Counted from the first letter of the stretch, positions 8,582 to 17,544 are shown. The stretch: 64,000 bases of DNA from Cerasibacillus sp036516575 (GCF_036516575.1 NZ_DATBTY010000083.1:62001-126000), one strand, 5' to 3'. Numbers and translations are program-made. The notes: generated from the sequence alone by a model not told the origin.

Positions 8582-9862
8582 TTAGACCCAGCCACGATAA
8601 CGAGAAGCTTCGGCTGTATTTCTTACTCCAACCATATACGCTGCTAAACGCATATCAACATGTCGTGTCTCTGCTAAATCATAAATCGTATTAAAAGCGG
8701 ATACCATTGTTTCGTGGAGTTTCTCTTCTACTTCTTCTTCAGACCAATAATATCCTTGATTATTTTGTACCCATTCAAAATATGAGACGGTAACCCCACC
8801 TGATGATGCTAAAACATCAGGAACAAGGAGAATACCCCGTTCAGTTAAAATCTTAGTTGCTTCCATTGTTGTTGGGCCATTTGCAGCTTCAACGACGATT
8901 TCAGCTTTAATATTAGCGGCATTTTTCTCAGTAATTTGATTTTCAACAGCAGCTGGAACAAGAATGTCACAATCCAATTCAAGCATTTCTTGATTTGTTA
9001 TTGTATTATCGAATAATGTCGTTACTGTTCCAAAACTGTCTCGCCGGTCTAATAAGTAATCAATATCTAATCCCTCTGGATCATAAAGTGCACCATACGC
9101 ATCCGATATTGCTACAATTTTAGCACCTGCATCATATAAAAATTTAGAGAGGAAACTTCCTGCATTTCCAAATCCTTGAATAATGACTCTGGCACCTTTA
9201 ACATCAATGCCTCGCTTTTTTGCTGCTTCGTTAATCGCAATTGTAACCCCTTTTGCCGTAGCAGTCTCTCGACCATGCGAGCCTCCTAATACAATCGGTT
9301 TACCTGTAATGAAGCCAGGACTATTATATTCATCAATCCGACTATATTCATCCATCATCCATGCCATGATTTGTGAATTGGTGAAAACATCCGGTGCAGG
9401 AATGTCCTTTGTCGGTCCAACTACTTGGCTAAGAGCACGAACATAGCCACGGCTTAATCCTTCTAATTCACGGAAAGACATCTCGCGGGGATCACAAATA
9501 ATCCCACCTTTACCACCACCATATGGTAAATTAACAATTCCAGCTTTTAAAGTCATCCAAATCGATAAAGCTTTAACTTCATCTTCCGTCACATCAGGAT
9601 GAAAGCGTACGCCACCTTTTGTTGGTCCGACTGCATCGTTATGCTGAGCACGATACCCTGTAAAAACTTTAACGGAACCATCATCCATGCGAACTGGAAT
9701 TCTAACAGTAACCATACGAACGGGGTCTTTTAATAATTGATAAACCTCATCAGGGTAACCCAACTTATCCAACGCGGTTTTAATGACAGACCTTGTTGAC
9801 GTTAGAATACTCGTTTCCTTTTTATCTTCATTATGAGAGTCTGCTGCTTTATCGGCTACCAT
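8582..9862 (-). CDS. gudB: NAD-specific glutamate dehydrogenase
   Basis: The enzyme oxidatively deaminates glutamate to 2-oxoglutarate. The 426-residue protein has the substrate-binding GGGKGGI stretch, the catalytic lysine region KAGIVNLPYGGGKGG, and the nucleotide-binding GFGNAGSF fold. No insertion is seen in the active-site region, unlike the cryptic gudB allele of laboratory B. subtilis 168. AGGAGG lies before the ATG at 9862; upstream codons in frame are rejected because they overlap the promoter region. It has its own promoter and an inverted repeat just downstream of it. Confidence 0.95.
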   Translation of the reverse strand: MVADKAADSHNEDKKETSILTSTRSVIKTALDKLGYPDEVYQLLKDPVRMVTVRIPVRMDDGSVKVFTGYRAQHNDAVGPTKGGVRFHPDVTEDEVKALSIWMTLKAGIVNLPYGGGKGGIICDPREMSFRELEGLSRGYVRALSQVVGPTKDIPAPDVFTNSQIMAWMMDEYSRIDEYNSPGFITGKPIVLGGSHGRETATAKGVTIAINEAAKKRGIDVKGARVIIQGFGNAGSFLSKFLYDAGAKIVAISDAYGALYDPEGLDIDYLLDRRDSFGTVTTLFDNTITNQEMLELDCDILVPAAVENQITEKNAANIKAEIVVEAANGPTTMEATKILTERGILLVPDVLASSGGVTVSYFEWVQNNQGYYWSEEEVEEKLHETMVSAFNTIYDLAETRHVDMRLAAYMVGVRNTAEASRYRGWV

Positions 9863-9899
9863 GAATTTACCTCCTAAATTTATCTTTAAATAATCGTTT

Positions 9900-9924
9900 A
9901 CTAATGCGTTACTCAAGCATTAGT
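9900..9924 (-). promoter_or_regulatory. Inverted repeat in the gudB leader
   Basis: ACTAATGC and GCATTAGT form perfect 8-bp arms around 9 bases. It begins a few bases after the expected transcription start of the gudB promoter. It could be an operator or an mRNA hairpin; no T-run follows, so it is not a terminator. Confidence 0.5.
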
Positions 9925-9934
9925 ATACACTTTC

Positions 9935-9963
9935 ATTATAATATTGCAATCAACACAACTCAA
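9935..9963 (-). promoter_or_regulatory. Sigma-A-type promoter of gudB
   Basis: On the minus strand TTGAGT (9958-9963), a 17-base spacer and a perfect TATAAT (9935-9940) lie about 73 bases before the gudB start. Motif match only. Confidence 0.6.
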
Positions 9964-9997
9964 TTATTCTCCGTCAAAAACGAAAGAATTTATTCGT

Positions 9998-10576
9998 TTA
10001 GTAAAAATTCTCGTGAATTTGTTGAATTGCTTCATTTTGGTAAATCATTTTTCCATATTCTAATAAACGGTGCGAGGTAATAATACTCGGTGTTGCATAT
10101 TCTGACAAAATAGCAATGATATCATCTTTATCATGGTCATTTAAATCAGATTCCTCTAAAAGCAAATAATAACGATGATCGAAATAAAAAACTTGCCCAC
10201 CTTGAATCGATTGATGAGATAATAATCCCGCTACATTAATCATATCTTCAAAATCATGGAATGAAAAAATGAGCTCTTCACTTTCATCTAAGGTAACTTT
10301 CATCTCGATAAACTCTTCATCCCATTCAACATCTGTTACTTCTTGTGTCACAATGACATGCATTCCTTGGGCCTGCATTAAATGAACTTGAACAACAAGT
10401 TCCCCTTCTAATTCAATACCTAATTCTGAACTTGCCTCATACATCATATCACTAAAAAGATTACGAACTTTCACAGCATCGTACCAAAGATCTTCTTTTG
10501 TGAAGCCACGCTCCAACAGATCATCAAATGTAAGAAAAATCGTAAACTGATTTGGTGATACTCTTTCTATCCTCAT
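9998..10576 (-). CDS. mecB: Adaptor protein MecB/YpbH (MecA family)
   Basis: MecA-family adaptors deliver substrates such as ComK to the ClpCP protease. The 192-residue protein has the MecA-type N-terminus (MRIERVSPNQFTIFLTFDDL), an acidic linker and a C-terminal ClpC-binding domain containing YFDHRYYLLLEE. Position between gudB and the ypbE/ypbD genes matches YpbH rather than MecA. The ATG at 10576 has AAGGAGG. YpbH in B. subtilis affects competence and sporulation; the same role here is inferred. Confidence 0.85.
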   Translation of the reverse strand: MRIERVSPNQFTIFLTFDDLLERGFTKEDLWYDAVKVRNLFSDMMYEASSELGIELEGELVVQVHLMQAQGMHVIVTQEVTDVEWDEEFIEMKVTLDESEELIFSFHDFEDMINVAGLLSHQSIQGGQVFYFDHRYYLLLEESDLNDHDKDDIIAILSEYATPSIITSHRLLEYGKMIYQNEAIQQIHENFY

Positions 10577-10689
10577 ACAGCACCCTCCTTAGCAAAGACA
10601 AACTGTTTTTTGTCTCAAAGTCCTGCAACTAAATTGTATTTGTTATATTATATGTTATTTACATGTATTTGAACAGTATTCCATAACAT

Positions 10690-10932
10690 TTAAATAATAT
10701 TTAAACGTACAACAACAATGATTAACAACATAATGACGACGACAACGGTAAGAAAGCGTAACAACGGTTTTCCTAGCTTTATACGTGTCTTACCATGATC
10801 TCGGTGAACAACACTTCGTGGTGGTAAATTTAACACATCAATCTCATCAGGTGATTTTTCGTTCTTAATATCTCTGTGGTTATCTTCTAATTCTTTCGAT
10901 AGCTCGATTTGATCATCTTGTACATCATTCAT
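10690..10932 (-). CDS. Small membrane protein, possibly a YpbE remnant without LysM
   Basis: The 80-residue protein has an acidic N-terminus, an LPPRSVVHR motif, a basic stretch and one C-terminal membrane helix (about 59-77), ending only a few residues after it. From memory, YpbE of Bacillus begins with a similar LPPRS segment and helix but continues into an external LysM domain. The gene also sits in the ypbE position, next to ypbD. Here the external part is missing. GAGGTG precedes the start region; the ATG at 10932 is best spaced, though 10938 is possible. Function unknown. Confidence 0.55.
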   Translation of the reverse strand: MNDVQDDQIELSKELEDNHRDIKNEKSPDEIDVLNLPPRSVVHRDHGKTRIKLGKPLLRFLTVVVVIMLLIIVVVRLNII

Positions 10933-10943
10933 TGACATACACC

Positions 10944-11510
10944 TCATCTTTTATAATGGATAAAAAGACCTAATATAAAGTCTACAAGAAAGTGCGCTGT
11001 AATTACCGTTAATAAATTCCCAGTTAATTTATATATATAACCGAGAAAAAAACTTACAAGTACAACAGAAAGAAATAGAATTGGTTTTCTTAAATATCGA
11101 ATATGAACAAGAGCAAAAATGATGCTAGCAATGACGTATCCTAATGTATATTGCAAAACACCTCTAAACAACGCTTCTTCCGCTATAGCAATAAGTAAAG
11201 TAAATAAAAAAATCTCAATAAAAGACATACTTTTAAACAGGCGCTTATTGATTCCACCATCATCTAGATGTCTTTTAGGTACAACTAAAAAGAGTATGAT
11301 ATCAAATAATATAATGATAATACCTGGAATGACACCATAATAAAAGATTTCTGCAAGATCCCATTTTATTTGTAAAAACCAATCCGTCATTTGATCAAAA
11401 ACAAACATACTAATAGTAATCGAAAAAATAAGTATGGATAGTTGTGTTAATAATAGTGATTTTTTGAGTTCTTGATCACTTAGTTGTTTAATGATCTCAC
11501 TTTGTTTCAT
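10944..11510 (-). CDS. ypbD: CPBP family intramembrane metalloprotease YpbD
   Basis: This 188-residue membrane protein has four to five spans and the three CPBP (Abi) motifs: EEALFRG, the HIRYL histidine, and HFLVDF. CPBP members are glutamate-type intramembrane proteases (Rce1-like). Substrate unknown. Position after recS matches YpbD of B. subtilis. The start region overlaps the recS end; GGAG followed by six bases favours the ATG at 11510 over the one at 11516. A recS-ypbD-ypbE-like operon is likely. Confidence 0.8.
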   Translation of the reverse strand: MKQSEIIKQLSDQELKKSLLLTQLSILIFSITISMFVFDQMTDWFLQIKWDLAEIFYYGVIPGIIIILFDIILFLVVPKRHLDDGGINKRLFKSMSFIEIFLFTLLIAIAEEALFRGVLQYTLGYVIASIIFALVHIRYLRKPILFLSVVLVSFFLGYIYKLTGNLLTVITAHFLVDFILGLFIHYKR

Positions 11511-13056
11511 CTTCATCTCCTATGAAAAACATTTCTTTTAATGCTTGTTGCCATGTTTTAGCTGACATCTTTTCTCTCTCGAAATGATTGACTTTCCAAT
11601 CAACGATAGAAAAGCCACATTGACTACAACAATCTTGTTCAGGTTCTGTATAGTTTGATTGAAATGGTTTATAGAGTGCATGACGTAAACATTGTTTTTC
11701 GTGAATCCACGTTACCATTTGTTGCAATTTAGCCGTTTTTACACGTAATCTTTGAGTAGTCGATTGTTTAATCTTTGTATAGGCCCGTTTCCATCGTTCT
11801 TTTTCATAGATAATTGTATTTTCTTTAATCATACCATGTTTTTCTAGTTGAGCATAAAGAAAGCGCCATTGGACTTCATTAAGCTGAAACAATAGTGCTA
11901 ATTGGTCAGATTGAGTTGGGAGTGCCTGTTTTTGTTCATACAATTTATATAACAGATAAAATATATACCGGATTTCTTCCTCTGTAGGGAGTTCGTTTTT
12001 TATTAATTGCTTCGGTAAAAATTCATCTTCTGCCGTATAGAGTACAACACTAATACTTTGCTTGCCATCGCGACCTGCACGACCCGCCTCTTGGACATAG
12101 GATTCTAGTTGATTAGGTAAATGATAATGAACGATTAAACGAATATTACTCTTATCAATCCCCATACCAAAAGCACTCGTACAGCAAATGACCCTTAATT
12201 GATCATTCATAAACTGTTGTTGAACGGTTATACGATCAATCTGTTCCATTCCTCCATGATAGAATGCAACGGGTACATCTGGAAGCTCATGCATAATTGT
12301 ATGGGTCATCTGTTCTGCATCATACCGACTCGAAAAATAAATTAATGTAGGCACTTCGAAACGTTTTAAAACATCTAAAATATAAGTTGTTTTCTCATCA
12401 CGATGATGCAATTTTTCAACTAAGAAGACAATGTTTTCCCGATCCATTGGATATATATGTTTTACCATCGTTGTAAGTCCTAAAGACGTGATGATATCTT
12501 TTTGGACATGAGGTGTAGCCGTTGCACTCAATGCCAAAACAGTAGGCTTCTTTAATAATTGAATAATATGTTGTAACTTCATATAATCTGGTCTAAATTC
12601 ATGTCCCCATTGGGAAATGCAATGTGCTTCATCGATTACAAATAATTGAACTGAAAGCTTCTTTAAATAAAACATGAAATCTTCTTGTTGTAATAATTCC
12701 GGTGACACGTAAATCAATTGGTAGTGATTTAATTGCCGATAAATCTTTGAACGTTCCTGTGGTGTCATAAAACTATTAATTGCAACGACACGTTTAATCT
12801 GTTTTGCTTTCAGTTGTTTCACTTGATCAATCATCAAAGCTATTAATGGTGATACAACAATCGTCGTTCCTTCTAATAGTAGGGCGGGAAGTTGATAACA
12901 AATTGATTTACCAGATCCGGTTGGCAATATACCAAGAACATCCTCGCCCCGAAGAACATCTTCAATAATTTCACGTTGCCCCATGCGAAACGAATCATAA
13001 CCGAAATAATCGTTAAGATGTTTTATTAAATTTTTCTTTACGTACCTTTCGCCCAT
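11497..13056 (-). CDS. recS: RecQ-family ATP-dependent DNA helicase RecS
   Basis: The 519-residue protein has the RecQ helicase core: Walker A GILPTGSGKS (about 43-51), DEAH box in VIDEAHCISQWGHEFRPDY, SAT (ALSATATP), and motif VI QEAGRAGRDGK. A zinc-binding cysteine pattern (CLRH...CCSQCGF) near 455-485 follows, and no HRDC domain is seen, which fits the shorter RecS paralog of B. subtilis. RecS/RecQ act in recombination repair and fork processing. It overlaps ypbD by a few codons and follows ypbB by 14 bases, as in B. subtilis. Confidence 0.9.
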   Translation of the reverse strand: MGERYVKKNLIKHLNDYFGYDSFRMGQREIIEDVLRGEDVLGILPTGSGKSICYQLPALLLEGTTIVVSPLIALMIDQVKQLKAKQIKRVVAINSFMTPQERSKIYRQLNHYQLIYVSPELLQQEDFMFYLKKLSVQLFVIDEAHCISQWGHEFRPDYMKLQHIIQLLKKPTVLALSATATPHVQKDIITSLGLTTMVKHIYPMDRENIVFLVEKLHHRDEKTTYILDVLKRFEVPTLIYFSSRYDAEQMTHTIMHELPDVPVAFYHGGMEQIDRITVQQQFMNDQLRVICCTSAFGMGIDKSNIRLIVHYHLPNQLESYVQEAGRAGRDGKQSISVVLYTAEDEFLPKQLIKNELPTEEEIRYIFYLLYKLYEQKQALPTQSDQLALLFQLNEVQWRFLYAQLEKHGMIKENTIIYEKERWKRAYTKIKQSTTQRLRVKTAKLQQMVTWIHEKQCLRHALYKPFQSNYTEPEQDCCSQCGFSIVDWKVNHFEREKMSAKTWQQALKEMFFIGDEDETK

Positions 13057-13070
13057 TTCATATCACCTGA

Positions 13071-14120
13071 TTATTCATTTACTATTGCCAAATATAGTCT
13101 TATTTGAAAATAGCTGATATCTTCATGTAATTTGTCTTTGATATCTTTTAATTTATATCCTTTTGTTTCGTGAATTGCTTGTCTGATTTCATTCATAACT
13201 GTTGCTGATAGATATGTTTCATAAGGAAAAGTTACATCATTTAGTGCGATCTCAATGATATGATCCTCAATTGTACTTTTCTTAAGTAATCGTATTTGAG
13301 CAATTTGCTCTAGCGAATAGCCTTGTTTAAGAAGCCCGTATGTTTTTTTAGCTGACATCGTCATCGCTATGTTTGCATGATGGCGCTTCATAAATGCTGA
13401 TAGAATAGGGAAGGACCGATTATCGTGATTAATAGTTGCTAACATATAGTGGGTAATTGATTTTTCTATAATTGGTATGTCTTCGGTAGCGAGTTGATAT
13501 TTATTCGCTAACTGAAACGTATTTAAACCATAAGCTTGAAAACCTGTTAAACGATCGACAAAAATGGCTGCCCATTGATCAGGCAATGATTGTAATAAAT
13601 GCATTAATTCCCCGTATAGTTTAAGGTGAATCTGATCCAGATTTTGTTTTGTTTGATAATAATATGTACGCACCCATTCGGTAATTGGACTTGAATCAAT
13701 AATCGGGATAAAGTTAAAGTTATTCTTCTGGGCGTTTAATAATGTTTGAATATATAAAAGCAATCTTTGCTTAAATATTACATCTATTTTGTGATACGTC
13801 ATGCCATTAAGCATTTTAAAATGAAGTAGATGACGATTTTCATGTAGTTTAGCTGCGCCGGTATCAGTTAATTTAATAATATGTTTCGTTGATTTTACGT
13901 TAACGATTAATTTCTTTTTCATGAGCTGTTCGATTTTATTTTCATATTGCTTTTCTGTTAAGTTTGGGTAAACACCATAAAATCGTTGTACTTGAAATAG
14001 CTTTGCATCTTGTAAAGTTTGGATGGCTTTAAACCCTTTCAACAAACGAAAAATAGCTGATGACGTACGATTGGTATTGATTTGCTTTTGGCAATATAAA
14101 AACAAACTATCAAAATACAC
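13071..14120 (-). CDS. ypbB: YpbB, helix-turn-helix protein of unknown role
   Basis: This 349-residue protein resembles B. subtilis YpbB, encoded just before recS. The C-terminal part (GLLKQGYSLEQIAQIRLLKKS) looks like a helicase-associated helix-turn-helix domain. The role is unknown, but tight linkage with recS suggests DNA repair. The open frame reaches 14168, but AAGGAAGG followed by 11 bases before a GTG at 14120 gives a product starting YFDSLFLYC, which lines up with the family N-terminus, so the GTG start is chosen. Confidence 0.75.
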   Translation of the reverse strand: MYFDSLFLYCQKQINTNRTSSAIFRLLKGFKAIQTLQDAKLFQVQRFYGVYPNLTEKQYENKIEQLMKKKLIVNVKSTKHIIKLTDTGAAKLHENRHLLHFKMLNGMTYHKIDVIFKQRLLLYIQTLLNAQKNNFNFIPIIDSSPITEWVRTYYYQTKQNLDQIHLKLYGELMHLLQSLPDQWAAIFVDRLTGFQAYGLNTFQLANKYQLATEDIPIIEKSITHYMLATINHDNRSFPILSAFMKRHHANIAMTMSAKKTYGLLKQGYSLEQIAQIRLLKKSTIEDHIIEIALNDVTFPYETYLSATVMNEIRQAIHETKGYKLKDIKDKLHEDISYFQIRLYLAIVNE

Positions 14121-14157
14121 GAGACAACTTTCCTTCCTTTGCATTGGATTATATTGA

Positions 14158-14225
14158 CTAATAGACACAAACCAATCTTCATTTTATAATAATAGATACA
14201 CTGAAGTAATTTGATAATAGATACA
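14158..14225. repeat. Three-copy 12-bp direct repeat upstream of ypbB
   Basis: ATAATAGATACA occurs exactly at 14189-14200 and 14214-14225, with a third copy at 14158-14169 (CTAATAGACACA, two mismatches). Start-to-start spacings are 31 and 25 bases. It may be a binding array of a regulator of ypbB-recS; chance cannot be excluded in AT-rich DNA. Confidence 0.5.
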
Positions 14226-14389
14226 AAGAATAAAGAACTTCCTTAAAGAATATAGAATGGTAGTTGAACAAAATAAAGTTAAAGATTGTTTTTTCAAATG
14301 CGGGTCCGGAGTAAACCTTATTTTGAAAAAAAATTTGTTTCAGGGTCTTTGAATTTTATTGTATTTTGAAATCCTTTTTCTGTAAGGAC

Positions 14390-14417
14390 TAGACATTATC
14401 AAATTCACTCATATTAT
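14390..14417 (+). promoter_or_regulatory. Sigma-A-like promoter of fer
   Basis: TAGACA (14390-14395), a 16-base spacer and TATTAT (14412-14417) lie about 40 bases before the fer start. Each hexamer has one mismatch to consensus. Confidence 0.5.
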
Positions 14418-14455
14418 ATATTTTTTCAGTGCTTTTATAGGAGGTTGTACCGTCA

Positions 14456-14704
14456 GTGAGTCTCTTTACCATTGTTGATAAGGGAACATGTATTGCATGT
14501 GGGGTCTGTGGAGTAGCTTGTCCCCTCGTATTTGATTATGATTTAGATGGTTTATCTGAAGTTATTATAGATGAAAATCAAGGTATAAAACAAATTCCTG
14601 AATCATTACAGGATGACGTGATGGATGCGTATGAATCATGTCCAAGTGCTTCAATTAAAATATGTAAAAAGCCATTTAATGGTAATCCAAATAAATATGA
14701 ATGA
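14456..14704 (+). CDS. fer: Single-cluster [4Fe-4S] ferredoxin
   Basis: An 82-residue electron carrier whose [4Fe-4S] ligands are C12, C15, C18 and C62 (motifs CIACGVC and ESCP). It has two further cysteines, C22 and C70, which could form a disulfide as in some monocluster ferredoxins. B. subtilis Fer, as I recall it, lacks C22. The start is GTG at 14456, with GGAGG 10 bases upstream. It is divergent from ypbB-recS as in B. subtilis and reads alone. Likely partner enzymes are P450s or other reductases encoded elsewhere. Confidence 0.92.
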   Translation: MSLFTIVDKGTCIACGVCGVACPLVFDYDLDGLSEVIIDENQGIKQIPESLQDDVMDAYESCPSASIKICKKPFNGNPNKYE

Positions 14705-15041
14705 ATAACATCGTTTAGTATATCATGTCACATGCTAAAGCATCTGACAAATGATTCAGGGACAAAATCTTTTATCAAATAAAGATCCCAACGAAGTGCA
14801 TATAAACCGCTTCACAATTATACTTCGCTTTTTAGCGGGCTGTTGGTGAGCCTACTCGACTCCAGAGTCTCACCGATGCCTCTTTCCCGCGACAGACTGT
14901 GCGTCTAGTGTCGGCGTAGGCCACAGGATGTGGCCATACCTAGCCGACCAGGAGTCTACGTATATTTTCTCCGCTAGAATAGTACAATGTTCGTCTTTGA
15001 GTCAGCACATTATTATTATTCCAGCCTAGCCGCATTTATTT
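14705..15041. other. Intergenic region with a folded repeat
   Basis: No gene is seen in these 337 bases between fer and resE, which converge here. The centre (14833-14976) is a GC-richer palindromic repeat described separately. No clear T-tailed terminator was found for either gene; the repeat hairpins may serve instead. Confidence 0.6.
14833..14976. repeat. Interspersed palindromic repeat with nested hairpin
   Basis: The element is bounded by TAGCGG and CCGCTA. Inside are a GCGGG/CCCGC pair, a GGTGAG/CTCACC hairpin, and a nested two-step hairpin (GTCGGC 14910-14915 with GCCGAC 14943-14948; GGCCAC 14919-14924 with GTGGCC 14930-14935). It shares a core (GCGGGC, GAGCCT, GTCTCA, TTCCCGC, GGAGTC) with the repeat at 28815-28944, so both belong to one family of non-coding repeats. 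Its GC content exceeds that of the surroundings. Confidence 0.7.
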
Positions 15042-16820
15042 TTACTCGTCTTCTGTATTATTAACTGGAATTTTAAATGTAAAAGTAGTCCCCTGATTAA
15101 CTTTACTTTTAACAGTAATCGTCCCCTGATGTGCTTGAATAATATTATTAGCAATGGATAATCCTAACCCTGTCCCTTTTGCATTCTTTTTACGGGCCCT
15201 TGATTTATCTGCTTTATAAAACCGTTCAAAGACAAATGGTAGATCTTCTTCTGGGATACCACTGCCACTGTCCTTTACTGAAACCTCAAGCATCTCATCG
15301 TGGTGTGACACATCAACGACAACAAAACCACCCTCAGACGTATGACGAATCGCATTATCGATGAGGTTCGTCATAACTTGTTCGATGCGATCAACGTCAA
15401 ATACAGCTATCTTTTCCTTGATGTCTTGATTTAGTTCAAGTTTAATCTGATTTTCTTCAGCAACGCCTTTAAATTTCCTCGAAATGCGACCCATATAATC
15501 TTCCAAATCAACAGGCTCTTTATCCAATTGGATATGCCCCGCTTCCATTCGTGCTAAATCTAATAAATCATTTACGAGTCGACTTAAGCGCAACGATTCT
15601 TCATAAATAATTTGCGCGAGTTCATTTTTTTCTTCTTTCGTTTCAGCAATGTCGTCAACGATTGCTTCACTATATCCTTGTAACATCGAAATCGGGGTTC
15701 GTAATTCATGTGACACATTGGCAATGAAGTCTTTTCTTAGTTTATCTAAACGCCTTTCTTCTGTCATATCCCGAATAACCGCGACTGCACCACGTACATA
15801 TGATTGATCATATAATGGTGTCATAATCATGACCCAACTACGGCCTTGTAAACTAATTTCTCTAAGCACTTCTTTTTCACCTTGAATAACTTCTTGAAGA
15901 ACATCATTTAATTCATTAGGCCATGTTCGTTGTGTTTCTCTTTGCGGATAATTATATTCATAAAACCAATCATCAAAAAAGCGATCTGCTGGAGGGTTTG
16001 TTACAATCATGTTTCCATTACGACTTAATGTCACAACACCATCAGCCATTGAACTTAAAATACTCGTTAATTGTTCTTTTTCCTGACGAAGCGCATTAAT
16101 GTGAAATTTCAGTTGTCTACCCATACGGTTAAACGCCATTGCTAATTCACCAATCTCATCATGCGTTAAAATAGGTACTTTCGTATTAAATTCACCTCTT
16201 GTTAAGTCAAATGCCGCCTCACGCATTTTAATCAGAGGGGATGTAATTCGAGTTGATAAAAAGAAGGCAAAAATCGTCGTTAATATAATAGCAATACCTG
16301 CTGCTAAAAGAATAATCTTTGTCGTTTCATGTTTTGTTTGATCCATAACAGCAAGCGATTGGTAAATAAAGACTGCAGTCTTTTTGTCATTTGTAATTGT
16401 CCCTACTAAAAATGCTCCCATATCTTGATCAGGTAGCTTTACTTGTTTTTTAACTTTCCGTTCTTCACCTAATAATTCTGTTTGATCTGCATGTTCAACG
16501 ATCCAGTTTTCGCTCAATAACCCTAAATGTTCATCATTACTTCCAGATACCCATACACCACCATCCGGAAAATAAATAACAATCCTGCTTGATGGATCTT
16601 TGACACGCTCTGTTGTATCGGTAATTAAATCATGATCTTGATATTGCTCTGCCATAACCGATATTTTCATAGCTGTTTGTAGCATGTCCTTTTCCGCTTC
16701 TTCGATATGAAAATTTTCAAAGAACTCGAGCAACAATATCGTTAAGATAAATAAAACAAAAGAAACTAGCAATAAGATTGTTACTGCTAGTTTACCTACA
16801 ACACTTCGCCAAAACATCAT
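15042..16820 (-). CDS. resE: Sensor histidine kinase ResE
   Basis: ResE phosphorylates ResD in response to oxygen limitation and redox state, controlling respiration genes. The 592-residue protein has two membrane helices (about 10-32 and 168-190) around an extracytoplasmic domain, a HAMP domain (about 190-242), a PAS domain (about 245-355), the HisKA phosphoacceptor H371 (VSHELRTP) and a HATPase_c domain with DNAIRHT, DSGSGIP and GTGLGLSI boxes. It starts within the resD stop codon, so resD and resE are coupled. Length and order match B. subtilis. Confidence 0.94.
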   Translation of the reverse strand: MMFWRSVVGKLAVTILLLVSFVLFILTILLLEFFENFHIEEAEKDMLQTAMKISVMAEQYQDHDLITDTTERVKDPSSRIVIYFPDGGVWVSGSNDEHLGLLSENWIVEHADQTELLGEERKVKKQVKLPDQDMGAFLVGTITNDKKTAVFIYQSLAVMDQTKHETTKIILLAAGIAIILTTIFAFFLSTRITSPLIKMREAAFDLTRGEFNTKVPILTHDEIGELAMAFNRMGRQLKFHINALRQEKEQLTSILSSMADGVVTLSRNGNMIVTNPPADRFFDDWFYEYNYPQRETQRTWPNELNDVLQEVIQGEKEVLREISLQGRSWVMIMTPLYDQSYVRGAVAVIRDMTEERRLDKLRKDFIANVSHELRTPISMLQGYSEAIVDDIAETKEEKNELAQIIYEESLRLSRLVNDLLDLARMEAGHIQLDKEPVDLEDYMGRISRKFKGVAEENQIKLELNQDIKEKIAVFDVDRIEQVMTNLIDNAIRHTSEGGFVVVDVSHHDEMLEVSVKDSGSGIPEEDLPFVFERFYKADKSRARKKNAKGTGLGLSIANNIIQAHQGTITVKSKVNQGTTFTFKIPVNNTEDE

Positions 16821-17536
16821 TACTTATCATCCGCCTCAAATTTATATCCGACACCCCATACGGTGACAATCATTTTTGCTGCTTCTTTAGATACGTTGCT
16901 TAGTTTCTCACGTAAACGCTTAACATGTGTATCTACGGTTCTTAAATCCCCGAAAAATTCATACTGCCATACTTCTTTTAGTAGTTGTTCGCGATTAAAT
17001 ACTTTATCTGGTGATTTGGCTAAGAAACACAGTAGTTCATATTCCTTTGGTGTTAGATTTACTTCTTGATCATTTGCTGTTACACGATGTGCATCATGAT
17101 CAATCGTTAAATGTGGAAATACTAAAACATTTTTTGCTTGTGCATCCATTTGATTATAATCGGCTGCCGTTGCCCGACGTAATATAGCTTTGACACGTAA
17201 GACAACTTCTCGCGGGCTAAATGGTTTAACGATGTAATCGTCGGCTCCTACCTCAAATCCTTGTACACGATTTGCTTCCTCGCCTTTTGCTGTCAACATA
17301 ATGACAGGGGTATTCTTTTCTTTGCGAAGTTCTTGACAAACATCTATCCCGTCCATTTCTGGCATCATAATATCTAGTAAGATGAGATCAAAGTCTTTCT
17401 TTAAAGCAAGCTCTAGTGCTTCTTGCCCATTTTCAGCTTCCTCTATAATGAAATCTTCACGTTCAAGATACATTTTAAGTAAGCGGCGGATTCTTTCCTC
17501 ATCATCCACTACCAAAATATGTGCATTATTCTCCAC
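16820..17536 (-). CDS. resD: Response regulator ResD (OmpR family)
   Basis: ResD activates genes for aerobic and anaerobic respiration. The 238-residue protein has a receiver domain with acidic pocket DD (11-12), phospho-acceptor D55 (LILLDIMMP) and the conserved lysine in IVKPFSP, then an OmpR-type winged helix (TPKEYELLCFLA to GVGYKFEA). The start is a GTG at 17536 with GAGGGGGA six bases upstream; longer in-frame starts lack a ribosome-binding site. Its upstream region contains a terminal-inverted-repeat element and a 27-base sequence also found before lysA. Confidence 0.94.
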   Translation of the reverse strand: MENNAHILVVDDEERIRRLLKMYLEREDFIIEEAENGQEALELALKKDFDLILLDIMMPEMDGIDVCQELRKEKNTPVIMLTAKGEEANRVQGFEVGADDYIVKPFSPREVVLRVKAILRRATAADYNQMDAQAKNVLVFPHLTIDHDAHRVTANDQEVNLTPKEYELLCFLAKSPDKVFNREQLLKEVWQYEFFGDLRTVDTHVKRLREKLSNVSKEAAKMIVTVWGVGYKFEADDK

Positions 17537-17544
17537 AACAAATC

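Larger units (their letters stand above)
14121..14455. other. Divergent control region between ypbB and fer
   Basis: These 335 bases hold no gene. They contain three copies of a CTAATAGACACA/ATAATAGATACA 12-mer on the ypbB side and a sigma-A-like promoter on the fer side. The middle (14260-14390) is T- and A-rich with no clear motif. Confidence 0.6.

Noticed and set aside
14158..14225. CRISPR-like array
   Set aside because: Only three copies of a 12-base sequence with unequal spacings and no cas genes.
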